A DNA stretch of 64,000 nt from Paludibacter sp. UBA6032 (GTDB taxonomy: Bacteria > Bacteroidota > Bacteroidia > Bacteroidales > Paludibacteraceae). Shown here in pieces: positions 42,225 to 51,018 of the stretch (position 1 is its first letter; each line of letters begins with the position of its first letter). The stretch covers positions 124,001 to 188,000 of the forward strand of contig DIZI01000022.1 in the NCBI GenBank assembly GCA_002427885.1. Reading direction: 5' to 3'. The notes below the pieces were generated by a model. It was not told the origin of the DNA and ran no database searches. It saw nothing but the letters and a program-made list of their open reading frames with translations. The translations under genes were made by a program, and so were the position numbers.

Positions 42225-43412
42225 ATGAATGAATTTAATAAGACTTTGAACAATCTCAAAGCAAAACATGACGAATTACTAACTAAGAAAAATGAAAAAG
42301 CAAGCAACGGTAATGGCGTTTACGATCGTTATCTAAATCCGGTTGTTACGGCCGCACACACACCCTTGCAATGGCGTTACGATTTGAATGAGGAAACAAA
42401 TCCCTGGTTAATGGAGCGCATTGGAATCAATGCAACTCTCAATTCGGGAGCCATAAAATGGAAGGGAAAATATATACTCGTCGTTCGTGTGGAAGGTAAC
42501 GACCGTAAATCGTTTTTTGCTATCGCTGAAAGTCTGAATGGTATGGACAACTTTCGTTTTTGGGATGAGCCTGTTACGCTCCCTGAAACGGAAGATCCGG
42601 ATACCAATGTTTATGATATGCGTCTTACGGCTCATGAAGATGGTTGGATGTACGGAATTTTCTGTAGCGAACGTAAAGATCCTGCTGCTCCTGTTGGTGA
42701 CTTGTCAGCAGCTGTTGCAACCGCAGGAATTGCACGTACTAGAGATTTATTGACCTGGGAACGGTTGCCGGATTTGAAAACAAAAAGCCAACAGCGAAAC
42801 GTGGTGCTTCATCCTGAATTTGTAAATGGTAAATATGCCCTTTACACCCGTCCACAGGATGGTTTTATCGATACCGGTAGTGGTGGCGGTATCGGTTGGG
42901 CATTGGTTGATGACATTTCAAATGCAGAAGTGAAAGAAGAAAAAATCATCAATCATCGTCATTATCATACCATCAAGGAGTTGAAGAATGGTGAAGGTCC
43001 TCAACCATTAAAAACTAAAAAAGGCTGGTTGCATTTGGCTCATGGTGTTCGTAATTGTGCTGCCGGTTTACGATATGTTTTGTATCTTTACCTGACGGAT
43101 ATGGAAGATCCTTCCCGATTGATTGCCGAACCTGCCGGATATTTTATGGCTCCTGAAGGTGAAGAACGTGTTGGTGATGTATCAAATGTATTGTTTAGTA
43201 ATGGTTGGATTGCAGATGAAAATGGTACGGTATTTATTTATTATGCTTCTTCCGACACACGTATGCATGTGGCAACTTCAACCATTGATAAATTACTGGA
43301 TTATTGCCTTAGTACTCCTCCCGATGGTTATCGTTCGGCTACTTCTGTTGAAAATATCAAACAAATGGTGGCAAAGAATAAAGAATTATTAAAACAATCA
43401 GTTCAACTCTAA
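42225..43412 (+). CDS. GH130 4-O-beta-D-mannosyl-D-glucose phosphorylase
   Basis: With the second of two close ATG codons as start (MNEFNKTLNNLKAKH) the protein has 395 residues and the catalytic Asp in VYDMRLTAHEDGW is residue 131, the number I recall for the B. fragilis enzyme. The five-bladed propeller motifs are clear (NSGAIKWKGKYILVVRVEG, RVGDVSNVLFSNG, YYASSDTRMHVATSTID). It has no signal peptide and acts in the cytosol: mannosylglucose plus phosphate gives mannose-1-phosphate and glucose. It depends on the epimerase encoded 5 kb downstream to make its substrate from mannobiose. It starts 11 nt behind the GH2 gene. Confidence 0.92.
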   Translation: MNEFNKTLNNLKAKHDELLTKKNEKASNGNGVYDRYLNPVVTAAHTPLQWRYDLNEETNPWLMERIGINATLNSGAIKWKGKYILVVRVEGNDRKSFFAIAESLNGMDNFRFWDEPVTLPETEDPDTNVYDMRLTAHEDGWMYGIFCSERKDPAAPVGDLSAAVATAGIARTRDLLTWERLPDLKTKSQQRNVVLHPEFVNGKYALYTRPQDGFIDTGSGGGIGWALVDDISNAEVKEEKIINHRHYHTIKELKNGEGPQPLKTKKGWLHLAHGVRNCAAGLRYVLYLYLTDMEDPSRLIAEPAGYFMAPEGEERVGDVSNVLFSNGWIADENGTVFIYYASSDTRMHVATSTIDKLLDYCLSTPPDGYRSATSVENIKQMVAKNKELLKQSVQL

Positions 43413-43424
43413 CTAAATATTAAA

Positions 43425-44660
43425 ATGAAAAACACAAAACAGTTGCTATTAATTGCAATAATGACTTGTTTATTATTGCCACTTCAATCCCAAAAATTTC
43501 AGGGACTGGCAATGACTCCACCCATGGGCTGGAACAGTTGGAATAAATTTGCCTGCAATGTGAGTGAACAACTAATTCGTGAAACTGCCGATGCCATGGT
43601 TTCGTCGGGTATGAAAGATGCTGGCTACGAATATATTGTGATTGACGATTGTTGGCAGGTTAGCCGTGACAGCCTCGGTTTTATCGTGGCAGATCCAACC
43701 CGTTTTCCATCAGGAATAAAAGCACTGGCCGATTATGTTCATTCCAAAGGATTGAAATTCGGAATTTATTCATGTGCAGGTGACAAAACTTGTGGAGGCC
43801 GCCCTGCAGGACGTGGTCACGAATATCAGGATGCTATTTCGTATGCAAAATGGGGTGTGGATTATCTGAAATATGACTGGTGCAATACGCAAAACTTAAA
43901 TGCAATCGGGGCTTACACCACCATGCGTGATGCGCTGTACAGTGCCGGTCGTCCGATCGTTTTCAGCCTTTGCGAGTGGGGCGATAATAAGCCCTGGCTT
44001 TGGGCGGACAAAGTCGGACATTTGTGGCGCACCACCGGTGACATTTACAATTGTTTCGATTGTATTGAAGACCATGGCACATGGAAGTCTTGGGGTGTTA
44101 TGCAAATTCTGGACAAACAGGATGGCCTGCGCAAATATGCCGGACCCGGACATTGGAACGATCCCGATATGATGCAGGTAGGTAACGGAATGCCGGTAAA
44201 TCAGGAACGTGCTCATTTCACCATGTGGTGCATGTTGACTGCTCCGCTAATTTCAGGGAATGATCTGCGTAGCATGAGTCAGCAAACACTGGAAGTACTT
44301 GCCAATAAAGAAGTAATTGCTATCGATCAGGACTCTCTGGGTATCCAGGGTTTCAGGCAAGCAGTGAAAGATAGTGTTGAAACTTGGTTGAAACCACTGA
44401 AAAATGATGAATGGGCAGTGGTTTTTCTGAATCGAAGTAAATCGTCAAAAACAATTAGTCAGGATTGGAGGACATTTTCGATATACGACGAATTATCGAA
44501 TCGTAAAATTGATACTACTGGAAAAGAAGTTTATATGTTTCGTGATTTGTGGTCAAAGAATTCAGCAGGCGATACCCGAAAAAATCTGACCGCCACAATT
44601 CCTGCACAAGATGTATTGTGTCTTAAAATGTCGAAAAAAACTAATAAATCAAGAAAATAA
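43425..44660 (+). CDS. GH27 alpha-galactosidase
   Basis: The 411-residue protein has a signal peptide (MKNTKQLLLIAIMTCLLLPL) and the GH27 signature TPPMGWNSWNKFAC. The nucleophile is Asp 151 in VDYLKYDWCN and the acid/base lies in GHWNDPDMMQVGN (Asp 246/248). IDDCWQ and the C-terminal Greek-key domain complete the family pattern. It removes alpha-1,6-galactose side groups from galactomannan oligosaccharides, most likely in the periplasm before the mannanases finish. It is the last gene of the first enzyme transcript, with about 110 nt and a candidate promoter before the permease gene. Confidence 0.93.
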   Translation: MKNTKQLLLIAIMTCLLLPLQSQKFQGLAMTPPMGWNSWNKFACNVSEQLIRETADAMVSSGMKDAGYEYIVIDDCWQVSRDSLGFIVADPTRFPSGIKALADYVHSKGLKFGIYSCAGDKTCGGRPAGRGHEYQDAISYAKWGVDYLKYDWCNTQNLNAIGAYTTMRDALYSAGRPIVFSLCEWGDNKPWLWADKVGHLWRTTGDIYNCFDCIEDHGTWKSWGVMQILDKQDGLRKYAGPGHWNDPDMMQVGNGMPVNQERAHFTMWCMLTAPLISGNDLRSMSQQTLEVLANKEVIAIDQDSLGIQGFRQAVKDSVETWLKPLKNDEWAVVFLNRSKSSKTISQDWRTFSIYDELSNRKIDTTGKEVYMFRDLWSKNSAGDTRKNLTATIPAQDVLCLKMSKKTNKSRK

Positions 44661-44707
44661 CCCTCTTTTAGAAACATACTGACACTGTTTATCTAATTTT
44701 AAACAGA

Positions 44708-44715
44708 TACTTTTG
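44708..44715 (+). promoter_or_regulatory. Candidate promoter for the permease-phosphorylase unit
   Basis: TACTTTTG is an exact TAnnTTTG -7 element, 58 nt before the permease start codon in a 112-nt gap. No clear TTTG is present at the -33 position (GTTT at 44687-44690 is the nearest). It would separate the cytoplasmic disaccharide genes from the upstream operon. Confidence 0.45.
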
Positions 44716-44772
44716 TCGTAAATACTATTCTGATAAATTACCAGAGTATAATACTAAAATCAAATCACTAAT

Positions 44773-46194
44773 ATGGATGTTCAAAAAATCAGTTTAAAAG
44801 AAAAAATCGGTTACGGCTTTGGCGATGCAGCATCGTCCATGTTCTGGAAAATTTTTGGAATGTATTCTTTGTTTTTCTATACCGATGTTTTCGGAATAAC
44901 AGCTGCCGCTGCCGGAACAATGTTTCTTGTTGCACGCTTATGGGACTCATTCTTCGATGTTTTTGTCGGAATTATCAGCGACCGTACAAAAAGTCGCTAT
45001 GGTAAATATCGTCCGTTCTTATTGTGGTTTGCCATTCCATTTGCAGTAATGGGTGCCATAACATTTTTTGCTCCTGAATTTAGTCAAACAGGGAAATTAG
45101 TTTACGCGTACATTACTTATTCATTGATGATGATTGTGTACTCCTTAATTAATGTGCCCTATGCTTCCTTACTCGGCGCCATTTCATCAGATGCTAAAGA
45201 ACGAAATTCCCTTTCCTCATATCGCATGTCATTTGCATTTATTGGTAGTTTTGTAACGTTTATGTTACTACAACCTATGATTGACTTTTTCTCAAAAACA
45301 TTTGGTAGTGTTGGTGCAGTTCATGCTGTACAATCAGGTATGAGTACTTCACCTATTGGTTGGGTAATGGGTGTCGGATCTATTGGAATGATTTGTGTTA
45401 TCTTATTTTTGTTGTGCTTCAGTTGGACAAAAGAAAGAGTAGTACAAATTGAAAGTGAACAAAATGTGACTGTGAAACAAGATTTAAAGAACCTGTTTCA
45501 CAATGCACCGTGGTGGATTTTAGTGGCAACCGGTCTGGCTGCGCTACTTTTCAATGCGGTTCGTGATAGTGTTGCTATCTACTTTTTCAGAGATTATGTA
45601 AAATCCAGTTACAAAATGACGGGAACAGGATGGGATATGACAACCATTTATTTTCTGGTAGGTCAAGCAGCTAACTTAATTGGTGTAATGATTGCACCTT
45701 CAATTTCAGCTAAATATGGTAAAAAAAGAACCTATATGATTGCCATTTTGTCTGCCGGAATTCTAAGTACAGGCTTTTATTTTATTCCTAACGATATTAC
45801 CTGGCTTCTTGCCTTTCAGTTCGTGATTTCGCTTTTTGCCGGTTATGTTCTACCATTATTGTGGTCGATGTTTGCCGACATTGTGGATCATCAGGAACTG
45901 ATTACAGGTCGTCGTGCAACAGGCTTGATTTTCTCTTCCTCTTCGATGTCTCAAAAACTGGGTTGGGCATTAGGCTCGGCAATGAGTGGTTGGATTCTTG
46001 CTATTTACAAATATGCTCCGGATGCATTAGTACAAAGTTCTGAAACTCTTTTTGGTGAACATATCATGATTAGTTTAATGCCGGCTGTGTGTTGTGTCCT
46101 TGCTTTTATCGGTATGATGTTCTATCCGCTTTCCGATAAGAAAGTAAAGGAAAACTCCGAACTACTTAATTTGAAAAGAAACAGAACCAACTAA
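44773..46194 (+). CDS. GPH-family sugar:cation symporter (MFS)
   Basis: The 473-residue protein has about twelve membrane segments and the typical GPH opening (KIGYGFGDAASSMFW, FFYTDVFGI, LWDSFFDVFVGIISDRTKSRYGKYRPF). This family carries disaccharides and other glycosides across the inner membrane with H+ or Na+. By position, next to the phosphorylase and epimerase genes, it probably imports mannobiose, mannosylglucose or cellobiose from the periplasm. The B. fragilis mannan cluster has a transporter in the same role. It begins a unit of four genes ending at 50910. Confidence 0.9.
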   Translation: MDVQKISLKEKIGYGFGDAASSMFWKIFGMYSLFFYTDVFGITAAAAGTMFLVARLWDSFFDVFVGIISDRTKSRYGKYRPFLLWFAIPFAVMGAITFFAPEFSQTGKLVYAYITYSLMMIVYSLINVPYASLLGAISSDAKERNSLSSYRMSFAFIGSFVTFMLLQPMIDFFSKTFGSVGAVHAVQSGMSTSPIGWVMGVGSIGMICVILFLLCFSWTKERVVQIESEQNVTVKQDLKNLFHNAPWWILVATGLAALLFNAVRDSVAIYFFRDYVKSSYKMTGTGWDMTTIYFLVGQAANLIGVMIAPSISAKYGKKRTYMIAILSAGILSTGFYFIPNDITWLLAFQFVISLFAGYVLPLLWSMFADIVDHQELITGRRATGLIFSSSSMSQKLGWALGSAMSGWILAIYKYAPDALVQSSETLFGEHIMISLMPAVCCVLAFIGMMFYPLSDKKVKENSELLNLKRNRTN

Positions 46195-46206
46195 ATACTA
46201 ACTACT

Positions 46207-46227
46207 CTACTCCCTTTTAGGGAGTAG
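46207..46227. repeat. Hairpin between permease and GH94 genes
   Basis: CTACTCCC and GGGAGTAG form a perfect 8-bp stem with the loop TTTTA, 12 nt behind the permease stop. No T-run follows, so it is more likely an RNA-stability or processing element, or a relic of the short palindromes also seen at 35331 and 53808, than a terminator. Confidence 0.6.
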
Positions 46228-46275
46228 AATTATCCTTAAGTCTACATTTATAGGCTTGGAACACTCAAAATAATT

Positions 46276-48714
46276 ATGCAATACGGACATTTCGACGACA
46301 ACAAACGTGAATACGTAATAACCAATCCCCGCACACCGTGGCCCTGGATAAATTATCTTGGTAACGAAGACTTCTTTAGTCTGGTTTCCAATACCGGCGG
46401 AGGATATTCTTTCTACAAAGATGCCAAATTTCGCCGCATCACACGCTATCGTTACAACAATGTGCCGATGGACAGCGGTGGAAAATACTTCTACATCAAC
46501 GATGGAGAATCGGTATGGAGTCCGGGCTGGAAACCCTGTAAAACGGAACTGGATAGTTACGAGTGTCGTCATGGCATGAATTATACCACCATCAAAGGGG
46601 TGAAAAACGGAGTGGAAGCCGAAGTTTTGTATTTTGTACCGTTGAAAACCTGGGCTGAAGTTCAAAAACTCACGTTGCGTAATACCACTGCTGAAGTAAA
46701 AAAACTAAAGATATTTTCTTTTGTGGAATGGGCGTTGTGGAATGCTGCTTCCGATATGGAGAACTTCCAACGAAACTTTTCAACTGGTGAAGTGGAAATA
46801 GAAGATTCGGTCATTTATCACAAGACGGAATATAAGGAACGCCGCGATCATTATGCCTATTATTCGGTCAATGTTCCCATGCAGGGTTTTGATTCCGACC
46901 GCGAAACATTCTTTGGTTTATACAATGGTTTCGACGAGCCGCAAACCGTACTCGAAGGTGCAGCACGTAATTCCGTTGCACACGGGTGGTCACCCATTGC
47001 CTCGCATTACGTGGAAGTGGAATTGAAACCCGGCGAATCAAAAGAGCTGGTTTACGTATTAGGTTATGTTGAAAATGCCGAAGAAGAGAAATGGGAAAGT
47101 AAAAACATTATCAACAAAACAAAAGCGAAAGCTACTATTGCCCGTTTCGATACCGCTGAAAAAGTAGATGCGGCCCTGGCCGAACTGAAACTTTATTGGG
47201 ATAAATTATTGAACGTGTTCACACTCAATTCGGGCGAAGAAAAGCTGGACCGAATGGTAAACATCTGGAATCAGTACCAATGTATGATTACCTTTTGTTT
47301 CTCGCGTTCGGCATCTTTCTTCGAAAGCGGAATCGGTCGCGGAATGGGTTTCCGCGATTCCAATCAGGATTTGGTGGGATTTGTACATCAAATTCCGGAA
47401 CGGGCCCGCGAACGTATCATCGACATTGCTTCCACTCAATTCCCTGACGGGGGATGTTATCACCAGTACCAACCGCTTACTAAAAAAGGGAATAATGAAA
47501 TCGGTCAGGGTTTTAATGACGATCCTATGTGGTTGATCCTTGGAACAACAGCCTATATCAAAGAATCGGGTGATTTTACGATTCTGGATGAACAGGTTCC
47601 ATTTGATAACGAAGCAGGTTCGGAAGTATCGCTTTTCCATCATCTCACAGTTTCGTTTAATCACGTTATAAATAATCTGGGACCTCTTGGACTGCCTTTG
47701 AGTGGTCGTGCCGACTGGAATGACTGTCTGAACCTGAACTGCTTCTCGAACGACCCCAACGAGAGTTTCCAGACAACCGAAAATAAATCGGAAGGTTCAC
47801 AGGCACAAAGTTTGATGATTGCCGGACTGTTCGTGGTTTATGGTCGTGATTATGTGGAATTATGCAAAAGGATTGGCAAAAATGCTGAAGCTGACCGTGC
47901 CCAAAAGTATGTCGATGCTATGGTAGAAGCCGTGAAGAAATTCGGTTGGGATGGCGAATGGTTTATTCGTGCTTATGATTACTACGGACGTAAAGTCGGA
48001 TCCAACGAAAATGAAGAAAGCAAAATTTTTATCGAATCCAACGGGTGGTGTACCATGGCCGGCATTGGGTTGGAAGAAGGTTTGGTTGCCAAAGCATTGG
48101 ACTCTGTAAAAGAACGTCTGGATTGCGAGCACGGTATTGTACTCAACAATCCGCCCTATACAAAATATTATATTGAATATGGTGAGATTTCCAGTTATCC
48201 TCCGGGATACAAGGAAAATGCCGGTATTTTTTGCCACAACAATCCATGGATTATGATTGGTGAAACAGTTCAGGGACGAGGCGACAGGTCCTGGGAGTAT
48301 TTCCGGAAAATCTGCCCTTCCTATCTCGAAGAAATTAGCGATTTACATCGAACCGAACCCTATGTATATTCGCAGATGATAGCCGGTAAAGACGCATTCC
48401 GTCCGGGCGAAGCTAAAAACTCCTGGTTAACCGGAACGGCAGCCTGGAATTATTATGCTATCACGCAATATATTCTCGGCATTCGTCCGTCGTACGATGG
48501 CTTGATAATTGATCCCTGCATTCCTGCAGGTTGGAAAGCTTTTCAGGTGACCCGTCAATTCCGTGGAGCAACCTATCATATTGATGTAAAAAATCCAAAA
48601 GCATCCATGAAAGGAATTGCCACACTGAAAATAAATGGAAAAATCGTTGAAGGAAACGTTATTCCGTTGATGCCTGTTGGTGGAATATATCAGGTAGAAG
48701 TAGTGATGATCTAA
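46276..48714 (+). CDS. GH94 cellobiose phosphorylase
   Basis: The 812-residue length and the opening MQYGHFDDNKREYVITNP with PWPWINYLGNEDFFSLVSN match cellobiose phosphorylases. The catalytic acid lies in SGRADWNDCLNLNCF (Asp 483), and the phosphate-side segments ENAGIFCHNNPW and WLTGTAAWNYYA are present. It has no signal peptide. It splits cellobiose with phosphate into glucose-1-phosphate and glucose in the cytosol. Cellobiose would come from the glucose-rich stretches of glucomannan. The neighbouring epimerase could also act on cellobiose. Cellodextrin phosphorylases are longer, so cellobiose specificity is favoured. Confidence 0.9.
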   Translation: MQYGHFDDNKREYVITNPRTPWPWINYLGNEDFFSLVSNTGGGYSFYKDAKFRRITRYRYNNVPMDSGGKYFYINDGESVWSPGWKPCKTELDSYECRHGMNYTTIKGVKNGVEAEVLYFVPLKTWAEVQKLTLRNTTAEVKKLKIFSFVEWALWNAASDMENFQRNFSTGEVEIEDSVIYHKTEYKERRDHYAYYSVNVPMQGFDSDRETFFGLYNGFDEPQTVLEGAARNSVAHGWSPIASHYVEVELKPGESKELVYVLGYVENAEEEKWESKNIINKTKAKATIARFDTAEKVDAALAELKLYWDKLLNVFTLNSGEEKLDRMVNIWNQYQCMITFCFSRSASFFESGIGRGMGFRDSNQDLVGFVHQIPERARERIIDIASTQFPDGGCYHQYQPLTKKGNNEIGQGFNDDPMWLILGTTAYIKESGDFTILDEQVPFDNEAGSEVSLFHHLTVSFNHVINNLGPLGLPLSGRADWNDCLNLNCFSNDPNESFQTTENKSEGSQAQSLMIAGLFVVYGRDYVELCKRIGKNAEADRAQKYVDAMVEAVKKFGWDGEWFIRAYDYYGRKVGSNENEESKIFIESNGWCTMAGIGLEEGLVAKALDSVKERLDCEHGIVLNNPPYTKYYIEYGEISSYPPGYKENAGIFCHNNPWIMIGETVQGRGDRSWEYFRKICPSYLEEISDLHRTEPYVYSQMIAGKDAFRPGEAKNSWLTGTAAWNYYAITQYILGIRPSYDGLIIDPCIPAGWKAFQVTRQFRGATYHIDVKNPKASMKGIATLKINGKIVEGNVIPLMPVGGIYQVEVVMI

Positions 48715-48725
48715 AAAATTACAAT

Positions 48726-49922
48726 ATGAAATATGATCTTCTCGAACTAAAGCAAGAACTCAAAGAAGAGTTGACCCACAATATTCTTCCGTTTTGGATG
48801 GAAAAAATGATCGATGAAAAGCAAGGTGGTTTTTACGGACAAATGACCGGAAGAAATCAGATTGTTCCCAATGCGCCTAAGGGAGGCATTTTGAATGCCC
48901 GGATTTTGTGGTCGTTTTCTTCAGCTGCATTGTATTTTCATAATCAACTTTATGTGAAATATGCAAAAATTGCAAAAGATTATGCCATAGCACATTTTTT
49001 CGATAATGTTAACGGTGGTACTTACTGGATGCTGAATGCCGACGGGACACCGGCCGAAACAAAGAAGCAAATTTATAGTCAGGCTTTTTTTATATACGCT
49101 CTGGTGGAGTATTATCGCACCACAGGCGATAAAGATAGTTTGGATAAAGCCATTGAATTATTCCAGTTAATAGAAAAACACAGTTTCGATTTAAACCAAA
49201 ACGGTTATTTTGAAGCCTATAGTCAGGACTGGAAATTGCTGGAAGATTTACGCTTAAGCGAAAAAGACGAAAACGAAAAGAAAACCATGAATACGCATTT
49301 GCATATTCTGGAAGCATATACCAATCTATTCCGCGTATGGGATAATCCTTTGCTGGAAAAACAATTAAAAAATCTGATCAAGATATTTCTGGAAAAAATT
49401 GTCAATCCGGTTTCCTTTCATCTTGATTTATTCTTCGATGAAAACTGGACAAGTAAATCGACCTTATATTCCTATGGACATGATATTGAAGCTTCCTGGT
49501 TACTCGAAGAGGCGGCTGAAGTGCTGGGTGATGCTGATATTTTAAAAAAAGTCAGCGACCTGTCTTTGAAAATTGCTAATGCAGCTGCCGAAGGTATACA
49601 ACCAAACGGCTCTATCATTAATGAAAAAAACCATTCCACCGGACATGTAGATACCAATTCTGACTGGTGGCCTCAAGCTGAAGCCATGGTGGGTTTTTAT
49701 AATGCATATGAATTTACAAAAGATGAGGCTTTTGCCGAAAAAACATTAGCTGCATGGGAATATACCAAAGAATTTATAATCGATAAAAAGGCCGGTGAGT
49801 GGCATTGGGCTGTTTCTGCAAAAGGGGTGATTGATGAACAGGGAGATAAAGCAGGATTTTGGAAATGTCCCTATCATAACACTCGTATGTGTCTGGAACT
49901 TATGTCCAGAATTAAAGACTAA
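48726..49922 (+). CDS. AGE-family cellobiose 2-epimerase
   Basis: The 398-residue protein is an (alpha/alpha)6-barrel of the N-acylglucosamine 2-epimerase family, without signal peptide. Markers are ILPFWMEKMIDEKQGGFYG at the N-terminus, ARILWSFSSAAL, the His motif YGHDIEASWLLEEAAE (His 252), STGHVDTNSDWWPQAEAMVGF and the late CPYHNTRMCLEL. Members convert the reducing glucose of cellobiose to mannose and, in mannan clusters, mannobiose to mannosylglucose. This supplies the GH130 enzyme. It lies 11 nt behind the GH94 gene and 16 nt before a GH5 gene, so all are co-transcribed. Confidence 0.92.
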   Translation: MKYDLLELKQELKEELTHNILPFWMEKMIDEKQGGFYGQMTGRNQIVPNAPKGGILNARILWSFSSAALYFHNQLYVKYAKIAKDYAIAHFFDNVNGGTYWMLNADGTPAETKKQIYSQAFFIYALVEYYRTTGDKDSLDKAIELFQLIEKHSFDLNQNGYFEAYSQDWKLLEDLRLSEKDENEKKTMNTHLHILEAYTNLFRVWDNPLLEKQLKNLIKIFLEKIVNPVSFHLDLFFDENWTSKSTLYSYGHDIEASWLLEEAAEVLGDADILKKVSDLSLKIANAAAEGIQPNGSIINEKNHSTGHVDTNSDWWPQAEAMVGFYNAYEFTKDEAFAEKTLAAWEYTKEFIIDKKAGEWHWAVSAKGVIDEQGDKAGFWKCPYHNTRMCLELMSRIKD

Positions 49923-49938
49923 ATAAAAAATTACAAAT

Positions 49939-50910
49939 ATGAAAACCTTAAAACTATTACTTTTGCAGATGCTTTTGATTGGCATTTTATCTTCATTTAC
50001 AGCTCCCAAAAACTCACCGGTAGCAGTAAACGGTAAACTTCAGGTTATTGGAACACAATTATCCAATGAAAAGGGAAGTCCGCTCGTGCTTCGGGGTGCA
50101 AGCCTCGGCTGGCATAATCTCTGGCCACGCTTTTATAACGAAGGGGCTGTCAGCTGGCTTGCTTCAGACTGGAAATGTAACGTTATCCGTTCATCAATGG
50201 GCGTGGGACTGGATGACAGTTATCTCGAAAACCCCGATTTTGCTTTGAAATGCATGACAAATGTAATTAATGGTGCTATTAAAAATGGCATCTATGTTTT
50301 GATTGATTTTCACAGCCATAAATTGCATACTGCCGAAGCCAAAACATTCTTTTCACAAATGGCTGCCAAATATAAAAATTCACCCAATGTAATCTACGAA
50401 ATCTGGAACGAACCGGATTATTACTCCTGGAAAGAAGTGAAACAATATTCGCAAGAACTTATCTCAAACATTCGTGCTATTGACACTACAAATTTAATTC
50501 TTGTGGGTTCTCCACACTGGGATCAGGATGTTGATTCGGTCGCCGGAGACCCTATACTTGGTCAGAAAAACATCATGTACACCATGCACTTTTATGCCGG
50601 AACGCACAAAAAATGGTTGCGCGACAGAACCGATGCAGCAATTGCCAAAGGAATTCCTATCTTTATCTCCGAATGCGCCGGTATGGAAGCAACCGGTGAT
50701 GGTCCTGTTGACCAAACGGAATGGAAAGCTTATCTCGACTGGATGGATGCCCGTAAACTGAGTTGGATCGTCTGGTCTGTTTCCGATAAAAACGAAACCT
50801 GCTCGATGCTACTCCCCCGTGCATCTTCGGAGGGCAACTGGAATGACGGACTTTTGAAAAGTTGGGGGAAAATCAGCCGCACCTCTATTCTTGAACGAAA
50901 TGCCAAATAA
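49939..50910 (+). CDS. GH5 endo-beta-1,4-glucanase
   Basis: The 323-residue protein has a signal peptide (MKTLKLLLLQMLLIGILSSF) and a single GH5 barrel resembling the GH5_2 cellulases. The acid/base is the Glu in YEIWNEPDYYSW and the nucleophile the Glu in IPIFISECAGM; VLIDFHSH and TMHFYAGTH supply the conserved histidines. It should cut beta-1,4-glucose links of glucomannan or cello-oligosaccharides outside the cytosol, giving cellobiose for GH94. It has no cellulose-binding module, which fits a soluble mixed polymer better than crystalline cellulose. It is the last gene of the permease unit. Confidence 0.88.
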   Translation: MKTLKLLLLQMLLIGILSSFTAPKNSPVAVNGKLQVIGTQLSNEKGSPLVLRGASLGWHNLWPRFYNEGAVSWLASDWKCNVIRSSMGVGLDDSYLENPDFALKCMTNVINGAIKNGIYVLIDFHSHKLHTAEAKTFFSQMAAKYKNSPNVIYEIWNEPDYYSWKEVKQYSQELISNIRAIDTTNLILVGSPHWDQDVDSVAGDPILGQKNIMYTMHFYAGTHKKWLRDRTDAAIAKGIPIFISECAGMEATGDGPVDQTEWKAYLDWMDARKLSWIVWSVSDKNETCSMLLPRASSEGNWNDGLLKSWGKISRTSILERNAK

Positions 50911-50954
50911 TTCGTTATAATCTCTAAATAACTGAATGAAATTAATTCTATTTT

Positions 50955-50988
50955 TTTGCATGTTACAAATCTGATTATTCAACTTTCG
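50955..50988 (+). promoter_or_regulatory. Possible promoter of the AraC-type regulator gene
   Basis: TTTG (50955-50958), a 22-nt spacer and AACTTTCG (50981-50988) resemble a -33/-7 pair, with two mismatches in the -7 element. The regulator start codon follows 31 nt later. The gap of about 108 nt shows no terminator for the upstream gene, so read-through is also possible. Confidence 0.3.
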
Positions 50989-51018
50989 TAACATTGAATT
51001 TCAACTAAATCTAAAGCC

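Noticed and set aside
46207..46665. Antisense frame at the start of the GH94 gene
   Set aside because: It covers the strongly conserved N-terminus of cellobiose phosphorylase on the other strand and has no promoter or known motif.
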